Positions 9,118 through 17,782 of a stretch of DNA of 64,000 bases are shown here, piece by piece (within the stretch, counting starts at the first letter, position 1; each line of letters begins with the position of its first letter). This stretch comes from Desulfosudis oleivorans (GTDB lineage Bacteria > Desulfobacterota > Desulfobacteria > Desulfobacterales > SURF-7): contig DYJC01000003.1 of the NCBI GenBank assembly GCA_020723305.1, forward strand, positions 334,418-398,417, read 5' to 3'. The notes under the pieces were generated by a model. That model saw nothing but the letters and a program-made list of their open reading frames with translations. It made no database searches and had not been told where the DNA came from. The position numbers were made by a program, and so were the translations under genes.

Positions 9118-10668
9118 ATGGGAACAAAACCATTAATTGAAAAGCTCAGAGAAAAAAACAGGCAGGCTTTGGAAGGCGGCGGTGAAGACCGGATCAATAA
9201 GCAGCATGAAGCCGGAAAGATGACAGCCAGAGAACGCATCGACAAGCTTCTCGACAAAGGTTCTTTTGTTGAAATGGATCGATTCAAGGCGCACCGCTGC
9301 ACGGATTTCGGCATGGCCGATGAAAAAATACTCGGGGATGGCGTTGTCACCGGATACGGTCGTGTAAATGGTCGTCAGATTTTTGTATTTGCTCAGGATT
9401 TTACGGTTTTCGGTGGATCTTTGTCCCTTGCCCATGCGGAAAAAATATGCAAGGTCATGGAAAACGCCATGAAGGTCGGCGCACCGGTCGTCGGCCTCTG
9501 TGATTCCGGCGGCGCCCGCATTCAGGAAGGGGTTATGAGTTTAGCGGGTTACGCGGATATTTTTCTGAGAAACGTCATGGCTTCCGGTGTCGTGCCGCAG
9601 ATTACAGCCATTATGGGCCCCTGCGCCGGCGGTTCGGTTTACTCACCGGCATTGACGGACTGGATCTTCATGGTTCAGAACACCAGCAACATGTTCATCA
9701 CCGGTCCGGAAGTCATCAAAGCGGTTACAGGCGAAACCGTGTCCAAAGAGGATCTGGGCGGCGCGATGGCCCATAATTCCGTCAGCGGCGTGGCCCATTT
9801 TGCCACGGTCAACGATGAGGAATGTCTGCTGAAAATCCGGGAACTGCTCGCATTTCTGCCTTGCAACAACATGGAGGACCCTCCCCGCGTTGAATGCACG
9901 GATGATCCGAAACGCAGAGATGAGAAACTGAGGGATATCGTTCCGGAAGATCCTAACAAGCCCTATGACATCCGCAATATCATCCGCTCGAATGTGGATA
10001 ATGGATATTTCTTCGAAATTCAGGAACACTGGGGTGCAAACATCGTCATCGGTCTTGCCCGCATGGACGGTGCCACCGTGGGCATCATCGCCAATCAGCC
10101 ATCGGTCATGGCGGGATGTCTCGACATCAATGCATCCCTCAAGGGTGCCCGGTTTGTCCGCTTCTGCGACGCCTTCAACATTCCGATCATTATCTATGAG
10201 GATGTTCCCGGCTTCCTTCCCGGCACCAACCAGGAACACGGCGGTATCATCAAACACGGCGCAAAACTGATCTATGCGTTTTGTGAAGCCACTGTTCCCC
10301 GAATCACCCTCATCACCCGGAAAGCTTATGGCGGTGCATATTGCGTAATGAGTTCCAAACATATCCGCGGTGATATCAACATCGCATATCCCACGGCTGA
10401 AATCGCCGTTATGGGGGCCGATGGCGCGGTCAATATTGTTTTTCGAAATGAAATCAAGAAAGCCGAGGATGCAGTGGCGGAGAAAAAACGATTGGTCGAG
10501 GAGTACCGGGATAAATTCGCCAATCCATACAAGGCCGCAGAACTCGGGTATATTGATGATGTCATCGATCCGGCCGACACCCGTCCGAAAATCATCGAAG
10601 CGCTACGGATGCTGCGTACCAAACAGGCGACCAATCCGCCCAAAAAACATGGGAATATCCCGTTATAG
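9118..10668 (+). CDS. mmdA: Methylmalonyl-CoA decarboxylase carboxyltransferase (alpha) subunit
   Basis: 516 residues, the usual length of MmdA/PccB carboxyltransferases. Motifs include the N-terminal [22 protein letters not shown] block, [14 protein letters not shown] (~130), [20 protein letters not shown] (~162) and the C-terminal [21 protein letters not shown] / [12 protein letters not shown] region. It catalyses carboxyl transfer from (S)-methylmalonyl-CoA to biotin on the carrier subunit. The following genes encode the membrane beta subunit and the biotin carrier, so this is a Na+-pumping decarboxylase rather than a soluble propionyl-CoA carboxylase. Glutaconyl-CoA decarboxylase alpha is longer (~590) and less likely. 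The complex could drive Na+ export or run in the propionate pathway. The ribosome site is either GAAGGAG at long spacing or AAGG seven bases before ATG. Confidence 0.9.
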   Translation: MGTKPLIEKLREKNRQALEGGGEDRINKQHEAGKMTARERIDKLLDKGSFVEMDRFKAHRCTDFGMADEKILGDGVVTGYGRVNGRQIFVFAQDFTVFGGSLSLAHAEKICKVMENAMKVGAPVVGLCDSGGARIQEGVMSLAGYADIFLRNVMASGVVPQITAIMGPCAGGSVYSPALTDWIFMVQNTSNMFITGPEVIKAVTGETVSKEDLGGAMAHNSVSGVAHFATVNDEECLLKIRELLAFLPCNNMEDPPRVECTDDPKRRDEKLRDIVPEDPNKPYDIRNIIRSNVDNGYFFEIQEHWGANIVIGLARMDGATVGIIANQPSVMAGCLDINASLKGARFVRFCDAFNIPIIIYEDVPGFLPGTNQEHGGIIKHGAKLIYAFCEATVPRITLITRKAYGGAYCVMSSKHIRGDINIAYPTAEIAVMGADGAVNIVFRNEIKKAEDAVAEKKRLVEEYRDKFANPYKAAELGYIDDVIDPADTRPKIIEALRMLRTKQATNPPKKHGNIPL

Positions 10669-10683
10669 AAAGGAGAAACACTT

Positions 10684-11832
10684 ATGTCTTGGGCACATGT
10701 TCTTGAATTAATACAACAGATCCTTATTTCACAAACCGGGATACCGCATATCACCGGGGGCGCCCTCCTGATGATCGGTGTCGGGTGCCTCTTTATGTAT
10801 CTGGCCATTGCGAAGGATTTCGAGCCCCTGCTGCTTCTGCCCATCGGGTTTGGAATTTTTCTTGTCAACTTCCCCCTGACTCCCCTCATGGGCGAAACAG
10901 AACTGGGATATCCGGAACTGATCCGCGCCTTTTATCATTACGGCGTGGAATGGGAGATCATCCCCTGCGTGATCTTTCTGGGGCTGGGTGCTATGACGGA
11001 CTTCGGGCCCCTCATCGCCAATCCCAAAACCCTGATCATCGGCGCAGGCGCTCAGCTGGGGGTGTTTGTCACCTACATCGGTGTTCTTTTTTTCGGCTTC
11101 ACCCTGAAAGAGGCGGCTTCGGTCGGCATCATCGGCGGCGCCGACGGGCCGACGACGATTTATCTCACCACCAAGCTCGCTCCGCATCTTCTGGGCGCTA
11201 ATGCCGTTGCAGCCTATTCCTATATGGCTCTGGTGCCCCTTATTCAGCCGCCCATCATGCGGCTTCTGACCACCAAGGAACAGCGTTTGATCAAGATGCG
11301 CCAGCTCCGGGATGTTTCCAAAAAGGAAAAAATCCTCTTTCCCCTGATCGGCGCAACCCTCATCGTCTTATTGATTCCGGCAGTGGCGCCCTTGATGGGT
11401 CTTTTCATGCTGGGAAATCTCATGCGGGAGTCCGGCGTGGTGAAGCGGCTTGCGGATACGGCTGAAAACGACCTGATGAACATTGTGGTGATTTTTCTCG
11501 GTGTATCTGTTGGGGCCACCATGAAGGCGGAAACCTTCCTCACGTGGAAGCCTTTGATTATCTGTGTTTTTGGTCTCATCGACTTTATCATCTGCACTGC
11601 CGGAGGGATTCTCACTGTGCATATCATGAATTTTTTCCTCAAGGAGAAGATGAATCCCCTGATCGGTTCCGCCGGTGTTTCCGCCGTTCCCATGTCGGCC
11701 CGTGTGAGCAATATGGAGGGACTCAGGGAAGATCCCACGAACTTTTTGATCATGCACGCCATGGGGCCCAATCTGGCCGGTGTTATAGGGTCAGCGGCAG
11801 CAGCAGGCATGTTCATTGCGATGTTTCAATAG
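10684..11832 (+). CDS. mmdB: Sodium-translocating decarboxylase membrane (beta) subunit
   Basis: 382 residues, highly hydrophobic with about nine to eleven membrane segments, close to the usual OadB/MmdB/GcdB length. The family signature [19 protein letters not shown] (residues ~147-168) contains the Asp implicated in Na+ and proton movement in oxaloacetate decarboxylase. [14 protein letters not shown] near the C-terminus is also typical. It decarboxylates carboxybiotin and exports two Na+ per turnover in characterised homologs. It starts 15 bases after mmdA behind GAAAGGAG and is followed after 9 bases by the OadG-like gene, so it is co-transcribed. Confidence 0.92.
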   Translation: MSWAHVLELIQQILISQTGIPHITGGALLMIGVGCLFMYLAIAKDFEPLLLLPIGFGIFLVNFPLTPLMGETELGYPELIRAFYHYGVEWEIIPCVIFLGLGAMTDFGPLIANPKTLIIGAGAQLGVFVTYIGVLFFGFTLKEAASVGIIGGADGPTTIYLTTKLAPHLLGANAVAAYSYMALVPLIQPPIMRLLTTKEQRLIKMRQLRDVSKKEKILFPLIGATLIVLLIPAVAPLMGLFMLGNLMRESGVVKRLADTAENDLMNIVVIFLGVSVGATMKAETFLTWKPLIICVFGLIDFIICTAGGILTVHIMNFFLKEKMNPLIGSAGVSAVPMSARVSNMEGLREDPTNFLIMHAMGPNLAGVIGSAAAAGMFIAMFQ

Positions 11833-11841
11833 GAGGCCGGA

Positions 11842-12786
11842 ATGAAAAACATATGCAGGAAATACCTTACATCTTTTGTCAGAGCGTTTTCATTCATGGT
11901 TCTGACCATATTGTTAAGTCTTCATTTCGGCGCGGGCAATTGCCTGGCTGCTTTTGGTGAAGATGTTGAAAAACCCAAACCTGTTTTTTCCAAAGAGGGG
12001 TCAGCTATTTTCGTCAAACTCCTTCCGCGTGGAAAAAGCAAATCCATCCGGATACGGTTTGAAGTGACCGGAGGCGACCTGGCGGATATCCAGGCCATGG
12101 ATCTTCCCAAGACCGAAAATTCCGATATAGATAAAAAGGACTTCCGGTCGGATCTTTTCACGGTTCATGTGGCGAATGTGCCCGTGGGAGGAGAAGTTAC
12201 CATCCTGTCCAGTTGCGATTACTACACCAGTGCAACACGGTTTTACGTATTCAACGAAAAGGCCGCCTCTCCGTGGAGCGATACCAATGCGACCAATAAG
12301 TCGCTTCCGGATCGGGTTCAGGATCTGACCTTTTCCGTAAAGGACGGAGGCCCCTATGATGCTGACGGCACTGCTGACGGCAAGATCACCGTAAACTGCG
12401 GCCCTTGGGATTCCTTCTGGGGATATGCCGTGGGTACCCTCTTCATCCGATTTTTTGGGGTTTTTCTGGTTCTCGGAGTATTACAGACCGGAATGATCAT
12501 TTGTGGAAAACTCTTTGAACGCGCTGATAAAAGACGAAAAATAGAGAAGGAAGCTTTGGTCAAAGTCCAGGTTTTAGAGGCTTCCCGTGATGCGGTTGAA
12601 ACCGTTTCAGCGACGGTAATGGAGCCGGAGATGGTTGCAGCCATTTCTCTTGCCCTTCATCTCGAAGTGATCCGGGAGATGGAAAGCGGAAAAGCCCTGG
12701 ACAGCGATCAGAGCGCCTGGAACCTGTATGGACGACAGAAGATCATGAGCGACCGGCTTCTGGTATTCAACCGACATACGAAATGA
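11842..12786 (+). CDS. OadG-like decarboxylase delta/gamma subunit with extra exported domain
   Basis: 314 residues with AGGAGG before ATG. It has a signal peptide or first membrane helix (residues ~12-35), then a ~150-residue exported domain (about 40-190) not found in ordinary OadG proteins. A membrane helix (WGYAVGTLFIRFFGVFLVLGVL, broken ~195-220) with the OadG-type arrangement comes next, followed by a charged cytoplasmic tail with MVAAISLALHLEV. OadG-type subunits are normally ~80-120 residues and hold the carboxyltransferase and biotin carrier on the beta subunit. The C-terminal third fits that role; the function of the exported domain is unknown. Position between beta and biotin subunits supports the assignment. 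Confidence 0.7.
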   Translation: MKNICRKYLTSFVRAFSFMVLTILLSLHFGAGNCLAAFGEDVEKPKPVFSKEGSAIFVKLLPRGKSKSIRIRFEVTGGDLADIQAMDLPKTENSDIDKKDFRSDLFTVHVANVPVGGEVTILSSCDYYTSATRFYVFNEKAASPWSDTNATNKSLPDRVQDLTFSVKDGGPYDADGTADGKITVNCGPWDSFWGYAVGTLFIRFFGVFLVLGVLQTGMIICGKLFERADKRRKIEKEALVKVQVLEASRDAVETVSATVMEPEMVAAISLALHLEVIREMESGKALDSDQSAWNLYGRQKIMSDRLLVFNRHTK

Positions 12787-12813
12787 TAATCTTTTTAACA
12801 TAACGGAACATAT

Positions 12814-13242
12814 ATGAAATATTCAATTAATATCGATCAGAAAAAATATGAGGTAGAGGTCGATGCGATCAGCGGTGGCATTGCTCAGGTAACCGTCAAT
12901 GGCGCATCATACGAGATTCAGTTTGAAAGAGAAGGCGGCCGGACAGCGGCGCCTGTCATAAAAGCCGCTGCCCCTAAACCCGTATCCATACCCAAACCCA
13001 AGGCGTCTTCAGCGCCGGCCGTATCCGGGTCGGGAGTTATTACAGCGCCCATTCCCGGACTCATCAAAGACATTACCGTTCGGGTTGGCGATACGATAAA
13101 GAATGGCCAAGTGGTTGTGATTATGGAAGCCATGAAAATGGAAAACCGTCTGATTTCAACCGTTGATGGAACCGTCAAGGAGATCCGCGTCCATGCCGGT
13201 AGTCAGGTGGCAACCAACGATGTGATTATGGTTATCGGGTAA
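12814..13242 (+). CDS. mmdC: Biotin carboxyl carrier (gamma) subunit
   Basis: 142 residues. An N-terminal beta segment leads into a Pro/Ala/Lys linker (residues ~50-70, flexible), then a biotinyl domain with the canonical EAMKMEN motif around residue 107, whose Lys is biotinylated. A mirror-image [14 protein letters not shown] hairpin precedes it. It shuttles CO2 from the carboxyltransferase to the membrane beta subunit. Fourth gene of the decarboxylase operon; the ribosome site is weak. Its stop lies within the convergent DUF1232 reading frame, and a perfect 13-base stem-loop follows 11 bases later, ending the operon. Confidence 0.93.
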   Translation: MKYSINIDQKKYEVEVDAISGGIAQVTVNGASYEIQFEREGGRTAAPVIKAAAPKPVSIPKPKASSAPAVSGSGVITAPIPGLIKDITVRVGDTIKNGQVVVIMEAMKMENRLISTVDGTVKEIRVHAGSQVATNDVIMVIG

Positions 13243-13544
13243 TGATAAAAGCAAAACCGTGCGAACAAAAGTATGATTCGCACGGTTTTACAGACTTCCA
13301 GAACCTGAGGGGGAATCAGTCTGATGGTCAGAACGATTCCCAAAGGTATCAGGACAAGATCATCCAGATAACCCAACACAGGCACAAAATCCGGGATCAG
13401 ATCGATCGGGCTGAGTGCATAGGCAGCAACGAAAGAAACGAGAATCTTCGCATACCAGGGCGTCCGGGGATGGCGTGCAGCAAAGTAAAGGCAGTAGATT
13501 TCTGCTTTAAGAGATCGAACTTTTTCTTTCAGTCTTTGAGGCAT
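13203..13544 (-). CDS. DUF1232 (YkvA-like) small membrane protein
   Basis: 113 residues. The central segment [20 protein letters not shown] followed by [21 protein letters not shown] is the DUF1232 signature ([19 protein letters not shown]), with two short hydrophobic helices. The biochemical function of the family is not established. The reading frame continues through the terminator at 13253-13289 before reaching its stop. In another frame a TAA occurs right before the stem, so the 3' end may have been frameshifted and the last ~28 residues may be spurious. A promoter-operator repeat shared with rhuM lies 55-85 bases upstream of the start. No clear ribosome site. Confidence 0.8.
   Translation of the reverse strand: MPQRLKEKVRSLKAEIYCLYFAARHPRTPWYAKILVSFVAAYALSPIDLIPDFVPVLGYLDDLVLIPLGIVLTIRLIPPQVLEVCKTVRIILLFARFCFYHYPITIITSLVAT
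13253..13289. terminator. Bidirectional intrinsic terminator
   Basis: Perfect 13-base inverted repeat (AAAACCGTGCGAA / TTCGCACGGTTTT) with an 11-base loop, flanked by A on one side and T on the other, so it can act in both directions. It ends the mmd operon and faces the convergent DUF1232 gene. Oddly it lies inside the 3' part of the DUF1232 frame. Confidence 0.75.
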
Positions 13545-13578
13545 ATTGTTTGGGAGTCTTGTTTATTTTTATATATTT

Positions 13579-13639
13579 CATTCCAGACAGAGCAGTAGAA
13601 TATAGGAATCATTTATTCCAAATGTAAAAATGTAAAGGG
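13579..13639 (-). promoter_or_regulatory. Promoter-operator repeat, copy A (DUF1232)
   Basis: Read on the minus strand: -35 TTTACA (13623-13628), 18-base spacer, -10 TATATT (13599-13604). The spacer contains the inverted repeat GGAAT-5-ATTCC (13605-13619), placed exactly between the hexamers like a repressor operator. The 61-base block recurs at 15007-15064 and 17783-17841 in the same orientation. The -10 is ~55 bases from the DUF1232 start. Confidence 0.65.
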
Positions 13640-13855
13640 TTTCATGTTCGTTCCTCATGCCCCACATGTCTCTAACTTCGTTATCTGTTATCATAAGTTT
13701 TAATTTCTGAATGGCTATATAAACGATTCAAATGAGTCAAGAGCAGATTTGACCATTTTACCATTTTAGAAACCCGACATGGAAAGTAAATTATAACATC
13801 ATAGAATATCCCCATTATTTCCGGTGCGGACCCGGCATGCCTTGGTGATGTAGGG
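13640..13855. other. Non-coding stretch with a second block shared with the rhuM flank
   Basis: No gene seen. Around 13775-13822 the text AAAGTAAATTATAACATC..ATCCCCATTATTTCC matches 17860-17903 next to promoter copy C. The duplicated unit is therefore longer than the promoter core, and copy A carries ~130 extra bases between the two matching blocks. Confidence 0.45.
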
Positions 13856-13896
13856 GCCGGAGGGAAAACCCCCCGGCTAACCGATTAGCCTCCGGC
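13856..13896 (-). terminator. Nested stem-loops after the hemopexin-repeat gene
   Basis: GCCGGAGG (13856-13863) can pair with CCTCCGGC (13889-13896), enclosing GGCTAA-4-TTAGCC (13875-13890). Alternatively GCCGGAGGG pairs with CCCCCCGGC (13869-13877). The two folds exclude each other. It lies ~30 bases past the stop of the hemopexin gene on the minus strand and could terminate it. There is no long T-run, so the role is uncertain. Confidence 0.35.
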
Positions 13897-13924
13897 TGAT
13901 TGTCTGGAAGTCCGGCTGCTTTCC

Positions 13925-14626
13925 CTACCAAATTATACCCGGCCATGTTTCAGCGTTTATAGGTTTTGGATAATCGGGATCAGCCTTATCGGCTTTTATG
14001 TCATAGCGGATATATTGGTTTCCTTTAAAAAAATAGACCTTGCCATTTCCCCAGTTAACCGCACCATCAATGCCGTCCGTCCAGATAACACCCGGCCATG
14101 TTTCAGCGTTTATTGGTTTTGGATAATCTGGATCAGCCTTATCAGCTTTTATGTCATAGCGGATATATTGGTTTCCTTTAAAAAAATAGGCCTTGCCATT
14201 TCCCCAGTTAACCACGGCATCAATGCCGTCCGTCCAGACAACACCCGGCCATGTTTCAGCGTTTATAGGTTTTGGATAATCTGGATCAGCCTTATCGGCT
14301 TTTATGTCATAGCGGATATACTGGTTTCCTTTAAAAAAATAGGCCTTGCCGTTTCCCCAGTTAACCACATCGTCAACGCCATCCGTCCAGATAACACCCG
14401 GCCATGTTTCAGCGTTTATAGGTTTCGGATAACCGGGATCAGCCTTATCGGTGGTCATGTCGTAACGGATATATCGATTGCCGTTTAAGAAGTACGCCTT
14501 GCCATTCCCCCAGTTCACAATTCCTGTCAAGCTTTTACCGGGAAGATACGTTTCTGCCATTACCATCGTCCAAGCAGCCAGAAAAAATAAAATGGTGGAA
14601 ACAACTATCAGAACATTTTTCTTCAT
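13925..14626 (-). CDS. Exported hemopexin-repeat protein
   Basis: 233 residues: a Sec signal peptide (residues 1-~24, ending VMAET) and then four hemopexin-like repeats, each with VNWGNGKAYFFKGNQYIRYD. The repeats are 50 residues (150 bp) apart and nearly identical in DNA as well as protein for repeats 2-4, with repeat 1 slightly diverged (FLNGNRYIRYDMTT). Hemopexin repeats form a four-bladed propeller that binds proteins, heme or metal. Four blades complete one propeller, and the protein stops partway through the fourth unit. The near identity implies recent tandem expansion or gene conversion. Located in an accessory region; ligand unknown. Confidence 0.85.
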   Translation of the reverse strand: MKKNVLIVVSTILFFLAAWTMVMAETYLPGKSLTGIVNWGNGKAYFLNGNRYIRYDMTTDKADPGYPKPINAETWPGVIWTDGVDDVVNWGNGKAYFFKGNQYIRYDIKADKADPDYPKPINAETWPGVVWTDGIDAVVNWGNGKAYFFKGNQYIRYDIKADKADPDYPKPINAETWPGVIWTDGIDGAVNWGNGKVYFFKGNQYIRYDIKADKADPDYPKPINAETWPGIIW

Positions 14627-14717
14627 ACCTAAATCCTTTCAATTTTATTTATGTTAACATGCCGATCACCTTTGATGCATTTGCCCACATTATGGCGGAC
14701 TGATTACTATTCACAGG

Positions 14718-14949
14718 TCAATTTTCCCTGGGCTTTTCATACACTTTTGTGCTGGTGGCATCAATGCCTTTGATTTTCTGATGGAAAAACCGTTCCGATT
14801 ACCGAATTACCCGGATTTTTTCCTGGAGTTCATTGAAATAGTTCATTGACTGTCCGGTTTTGAACCGTCTCAAACCTCACATCGATTTTGATACCGCCGG
14901 AGGGAGCACGATATATTGAGGATTTGTGAATGGCTGTTTTCTTATCCAT
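14718..14949 (-). pseudogene. Decayed rhuM copy
   Basis: A broken relative of the intact gene at 16682-17740. The ATG at 14947-14949 (GGAGG upstream) opens MDKKTAIHKSSIYRAPSGG, matching the RhuM N-terminus, up to about residue 27. The sequence then jumps to the segment encoding NYFDELQEKIR..ERFFYQKIKDIYATS, reflecting an internal deletion of ~320 bp, and runs into a stop at 14718-14720. The 5' part is out of frame with the 3' part. DNA at 14818-14868 matches 17293-17343 with few changes. A degenerate copy of the rhuM promoter lies upstream (15007-15064). Confidence 0.8.
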
Positions 14950-15006
14950 TTGCCTCCTTGCATATTTCAGGGGCATGGGTACGTCCTTTGTATTTTTATA
15001 TTTTTT

Positions 15007-15064
15007 GTTCCAGACAGCAATAGAATATAGGAATCATTTATTCCAAATAAAAAAATATAAAGGG
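15007..15064 (-). promoter_or_regulatory. Promoter-operator repeat, copy B (decayed)
   Basis: Same block as copies A and C. The -10 (TATATT on minus, 15024-15029) and the inverted repeat (15030-15044) are intact. The -35 position (15048-15053) reads TTTTTA instead of TTTACA, so it is probably weakened. It sits in front of the rhuM pseudogene. Confidence 0.6.
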
Positions 15065-15077
15065 CGCGAATTTCCTC

Positions 15078-15239
15078 CTATATTTTCATTGCGGCTTTGC
15101 TGATTTCCTCTATGCCTTGGTCTTCCCACAAAGTTCTTTGCCATTTTGTATAGTCAAATGGTTCTCGCTGGATAATGGCGATAAACCTTTCTGCATCAAT
15201 ACTTCCCAGAGATTTTGTTAGTGCTTTTATGGCATTAGG
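15078..15239 (-). pseudogene. Fragment of a small conserved protein (no start codon)
   Basis: Minus-strand frame of 53 codons ending at TAG 15078-15080, containing ALTKSLGSIDAERFIAIIQR and EPFDYTKWQRTLWEDQGIEE. The composition and WQRTLWED-type C-terminus look like a small (60-70 residue) accessory protein found beside toxin or addiction genes; that resemblance is from memory only. The frame is directly preceded, in the same phase, by the stop of the 15240-15656 gene and has no start of its own, so it is probably 5'-truncated. Confidence 0.5.
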
Positions 15240-15656
15240 TTATAATTGTTCAAAATTCTTTTTATAAATCCATTTTGGAAAATCATAGAGTGTTTTCTTG
15301 ATACAATAAAACGGCAATCCAACCGCGTGACTAATAGGCATTGACACCAGATGTGATGCGATAAAGCCAGGCATTACCACAAATGAGGTTAAGTAATTTT
15401 TGCTTTCTATAAAAGGTAACGCCGGTAAACCAACAATTCCACCAGTCACTCCAACGCACACACCAAAAATCAATGCGGGAGGTAGTATTGCAATAGCAGC
15501 AGCAGTAGACGGAACAATAACAAATGGTCCCTCGTCAGTGAAATATGAGGCTTCAAACAATGCTGCCCCTGGACTGGTTGCATGTGAAATTTGAATATTT
15601 AATGCAAATACATTTATTAAAATGGTTGCTATGACAAGACTTTTATTTATGCACAT
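15240..15656 (-). CDS. Hypothetical exported, Gly/Ala-rich protein
   Basis: 138 residues. A signal peptide (residues 1-~26, cleavage after SHA) is followed by a hydrophobic Gly/Ala/Ile-rich core (residues ~50-80, IAILPPALIFGVCVGVTGGI) and a C-terminal basic aromatic tail. The middle may be membrane-inserting. No family recognised. No clear ribosome site before the ATG. AT-rich neighbourhood, part of the accessory island. Confidence 0.5.
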   Translation of the reverse strand: MCINKSLVIATILINVFALNIQISHATSPGAALFEASYFTDEGPFVIVPSTAAAIAILPPALIFGVCVGVTGGIVGLPALPFIESKNYLTSFVVMPGFIASHLVSMPISHAVGLPFYCIKKTLYDFPKWIYKKNFEQL

Positions 15657-15789
15657 GATAATTGCTTATAATTGTACCTGGTAATTATAGTTAATTATTT
15701 TATAGATTCAAACTTGTTTTAAGGGGCGGGGTGTTCTTTCGCATCCCTATAAGTAAATGGTTTCTTCATCCCTCAACACTTGCCAGAGT

Positions 15790-16554
15790 CTATTGTGTAA
15801 TTCCATGTTTTTTCAAAATAGCCTGATATGTCCCATCGGCTTTTATCTGTGCCAATCCTTTGTTGAAGCGTTCGATAATTGTTGCAAAAGACGTTTTCTT
15901 TTTCGAAATCGTCAAATACACTTTCTGTATCATGTAAGGAGGTTCGATGACAACTATTTGATCTTGTACATCTTGAGAAAAATTTGCGCGTAAGTCGTCT
16001 AAAATCCACTCTGTTGTTCCCACAAACACGTCAATTCTTTCTGCCAAGAGCTTTTTGAGATTATTGACATTCCCAGGCGCCTCGTCCACCTTAAGCCCAT
16101 CATGGTGAAGGGCTTCAATTAACGAAGTTCCCAATATGACGCCAATCGTATAGGGTGCCATATCCACCGGTCTCGAGTATGATATATTTCGATCTTTTCG
16201 CCTGAAGAAGTTGACCCGGATATCTCCCATAGGATTCGAATACTCAAGATATGACGTTCGTTCTTCAGCGTAATAAGCCCCAAGAACGCCATCCATATCT
16301 CCCACTTGAGAAAGGACTAACGCTCGTTTCAAAGGAACAAAGTGATACTTGACGTCATATCCTGCTCGCAGTAACGCGGCTGTCGCAATTTCTGCAATAT
16401 AGCCATGTCCATCAACATCTTGGTTGACAAACGGTTTATAATCGAACGCCGCAATCCTTAAGGACTTTTCTGAAGCCTCTACAGAATATGCACCCCATAA
16501 AAGCATAGAAACCGCCAAACAACTCGCAATCAATCTCTTCATTCGCTGTTTCAA
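15790..16554 (-). CDS. Orphan periplasmic solute-binding protein (SBP family 3)
   Basis: About 254 residues. The frame opens slightly earlier; a TTG at 16554 sits 8 bases after AAGGGG, while the first ATG (16542) has no such site, so the exact start is uncertain. A signal peptide ends near VEASEK. The mature protein reads LRIAAFDYKPFVNQD..GYIAEIATAALLRAGYDVKY, the start of a type II periplasmic binding fold of the polar amino acid/ectoine-like family, with a late KADGTYQAILKKHGI typical of the family's end. No permease or ATPase gene is adjacent, so it may act with a distant transporter or as a sensor. Confidence 0.8.
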   Translation of the reverse strand: MKQRMKRLIASCLAVSMLLWGAYSVEASEKSLRIAAFDYKPFVNQDVDGHGYIAEIATAALLRAGYDVKYHFVPLKRALVLSQVGDMDGVLGAYYAEERTSYLEYSNPMGDIRVNFFRRKDRNISYSRPVDMAPYTIGVILGTSLIEALHHDGLKVDEAPGNVNNLKKLLAERIDVFVGTTEWILDDLRANFSQDVQDQIVVIEPPYMIQKVYLTISKKKTSFATIIERFNKGLAQIKADGTYQAILKKHGITQ

Positions 16555-16681
16555 GATCAATTCCCCTTGTATTTTTGAAACAATAATATCACAATGCCGT
16601 TATCGGGTGATCAGGTATTAAGTTTCTATGCCATATAATCCTGCTAAAGGCATGTCTCGCAAGTCCTCAGGTCCAGGCGGT

Positions 16682-17740
16682 TTAAGTATCTTTCGATTTT
16701 CTTTTACGGATCTTGGGTAAATGCTTTTTCAACTTGCCGATGTCAGCCTCCAGTTCTTTCAGGTTTTTTTCCCGTTCAAGTAATTTTTGCGATTCCCTGT
16801 ATTTCTGAAATTCAATATTTGATTGTTCGAGCGCCATCTCATGGCTGATTTTTCCGGCATGATCGAGGAGTTCCCGGCCATTGAGCTGAATGATTGCATC
16901 AAGGCGCGTGATCCAGTCCTTCATATACATGGGAATTCGCTGTTGTGCCATTGTTTCTGCAAAGGTAAGGTATTGTTCAACAAGCAGGCCGAGCAGTTTT
17001 ATTTCATCTTCATCCAGGTAATTCTTTGCAATGCTCACATCACTCTTGCGAATGACTTCATCAGATTTTTTATCATAGGACTGCATCCCCATAAGCGGAA
17101 GTGTTGCGTCGGCTCTGCGATACACCAATTCCGAGGCTGTTTGCCGGCTGATCGCCCAGAGCAATTTGTTTTGAACAATTTTGAAAAATTCTATCGTCTT
17201 TTTATCGTTCGCATCATAGTCGATGCTGGTGGCATAAATATCCTTAATCTTCTGGTAAAAAAAGCGCTCTGAAAGACGAATCTCCCTGATCTTTTCCTGG
17301 AGTTCATCGAAATAGTTCATCGACTGTCCGGTTTTGAACCGTTCGGAATTGAGCGCAAAGCCCTTGATGATATATTCCTTGAGCCGCTGTGTAGCCCAGA
17401 TGCGGAATTGTGTGCCCTGCGGTGACTTGACCCTGTAGCCGACCGAGATAATGACATCCAGATTGTAGTACTTTACTTCCTTTGACTGGGTTTTCCCGGC
17501 AATGGCTCCGTGTTGAGTGGTGTGTCGGAAGTTCCGACATACCACTGTTTCTTCCAACTCCCCCTCCTTGAAGATATTCAGAATATGTTCGGTAATCGTA
17601 CTTCTTCCTTTACCGAAAAGCTCTGCCATGTGCTCCTGCGTCAGCCACACGGTTTCATCTTCCAGACGCACATCGATTTTGATATCGCCGGAAGGTGAGC
17701 GGTAAATGAGGAACTCGGAATTGTTTTTCATACTATCCAT
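16682..17740 (-). CDS. rhuM: RhuM family protein
   Basis: 352 residues, the usual RhuM size. An N-terminal block (IYRSPSGDIKIDVRLEDETV.WLTQEHMAELFGKGRSTITEHI) contains a helix-turn-helix-like segment, followed by YNLDVIISVGYRVKSPQGTQFRIWATQRLKEYI, the characteristic RhuM core. A C-terminal coiled-coil rich in Glu/Lys (residues ~300-352) ends in a basic KIRKRKSKDT tail. The start at 17740 follows AAGGAG at ~7 bases. The family was first named from a Salmonella pathogenicity island and is common on mobile islands; its molecular function is unclear. Promoter copy C lies 60 bases upstream and a deleted rhuM copy lies 1.8 kb away. Confidence 0.88.
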   Translation of the reverse strand: MDSMKNNSEFLIYRSPSGDIKIDVRLEDETVWLTQEHMAELFGKGRSTITEHILNIFKEGELEETVVCRNFRHTTQHGAIAGKTQSKEVKYYNLDVIISVGYRVKSPQGTQFRIWATQRLKEYIIKGFALNSERFKTGQSMNYFDELQEKIREIRLSERFFYQKIKDIYATSIDYDANDKKTIEFFKIVQNKLLWAISRQTASELVYRRADATLPLMGMQSYDKKSDEVIRKSDVSIAKNYLDEDEIKLLGLLVEQYLTFAETMAQQRIPMYMKDWITRLDAIIQLNGRELLDHAGKISHEMALEQSNIEFQKYRESQKLLEREKNLKELEADIGKLKKHLPKIRKRKSKDT

Positions 17741-17782
17741 TCAGGGTCTCCTTGGGACGGGTATGTGGCCCTTTATATTTTT

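Noticed and set aside
9118-10668. Reading the carboxyltransferase as soluble propionyl-CoA carboxylase beta subunit
   Set aside because: The adjacent OadB-type membrane subunit, OadG-like subunit and short biotin carrier, and absence of a biotin carboxylase gene, fit a Na+-pumping decarboxylase.
13826-13924. Resemblance of the GC-rich stem region to cobalamin or cyclic-di-GMP riboswitches
   Set aside because: Isolated words (AAGTCCGGC, GCCTCCGGC) match but the order and required core elements do not, and the element lies after a gene on one strand and before none on the other.
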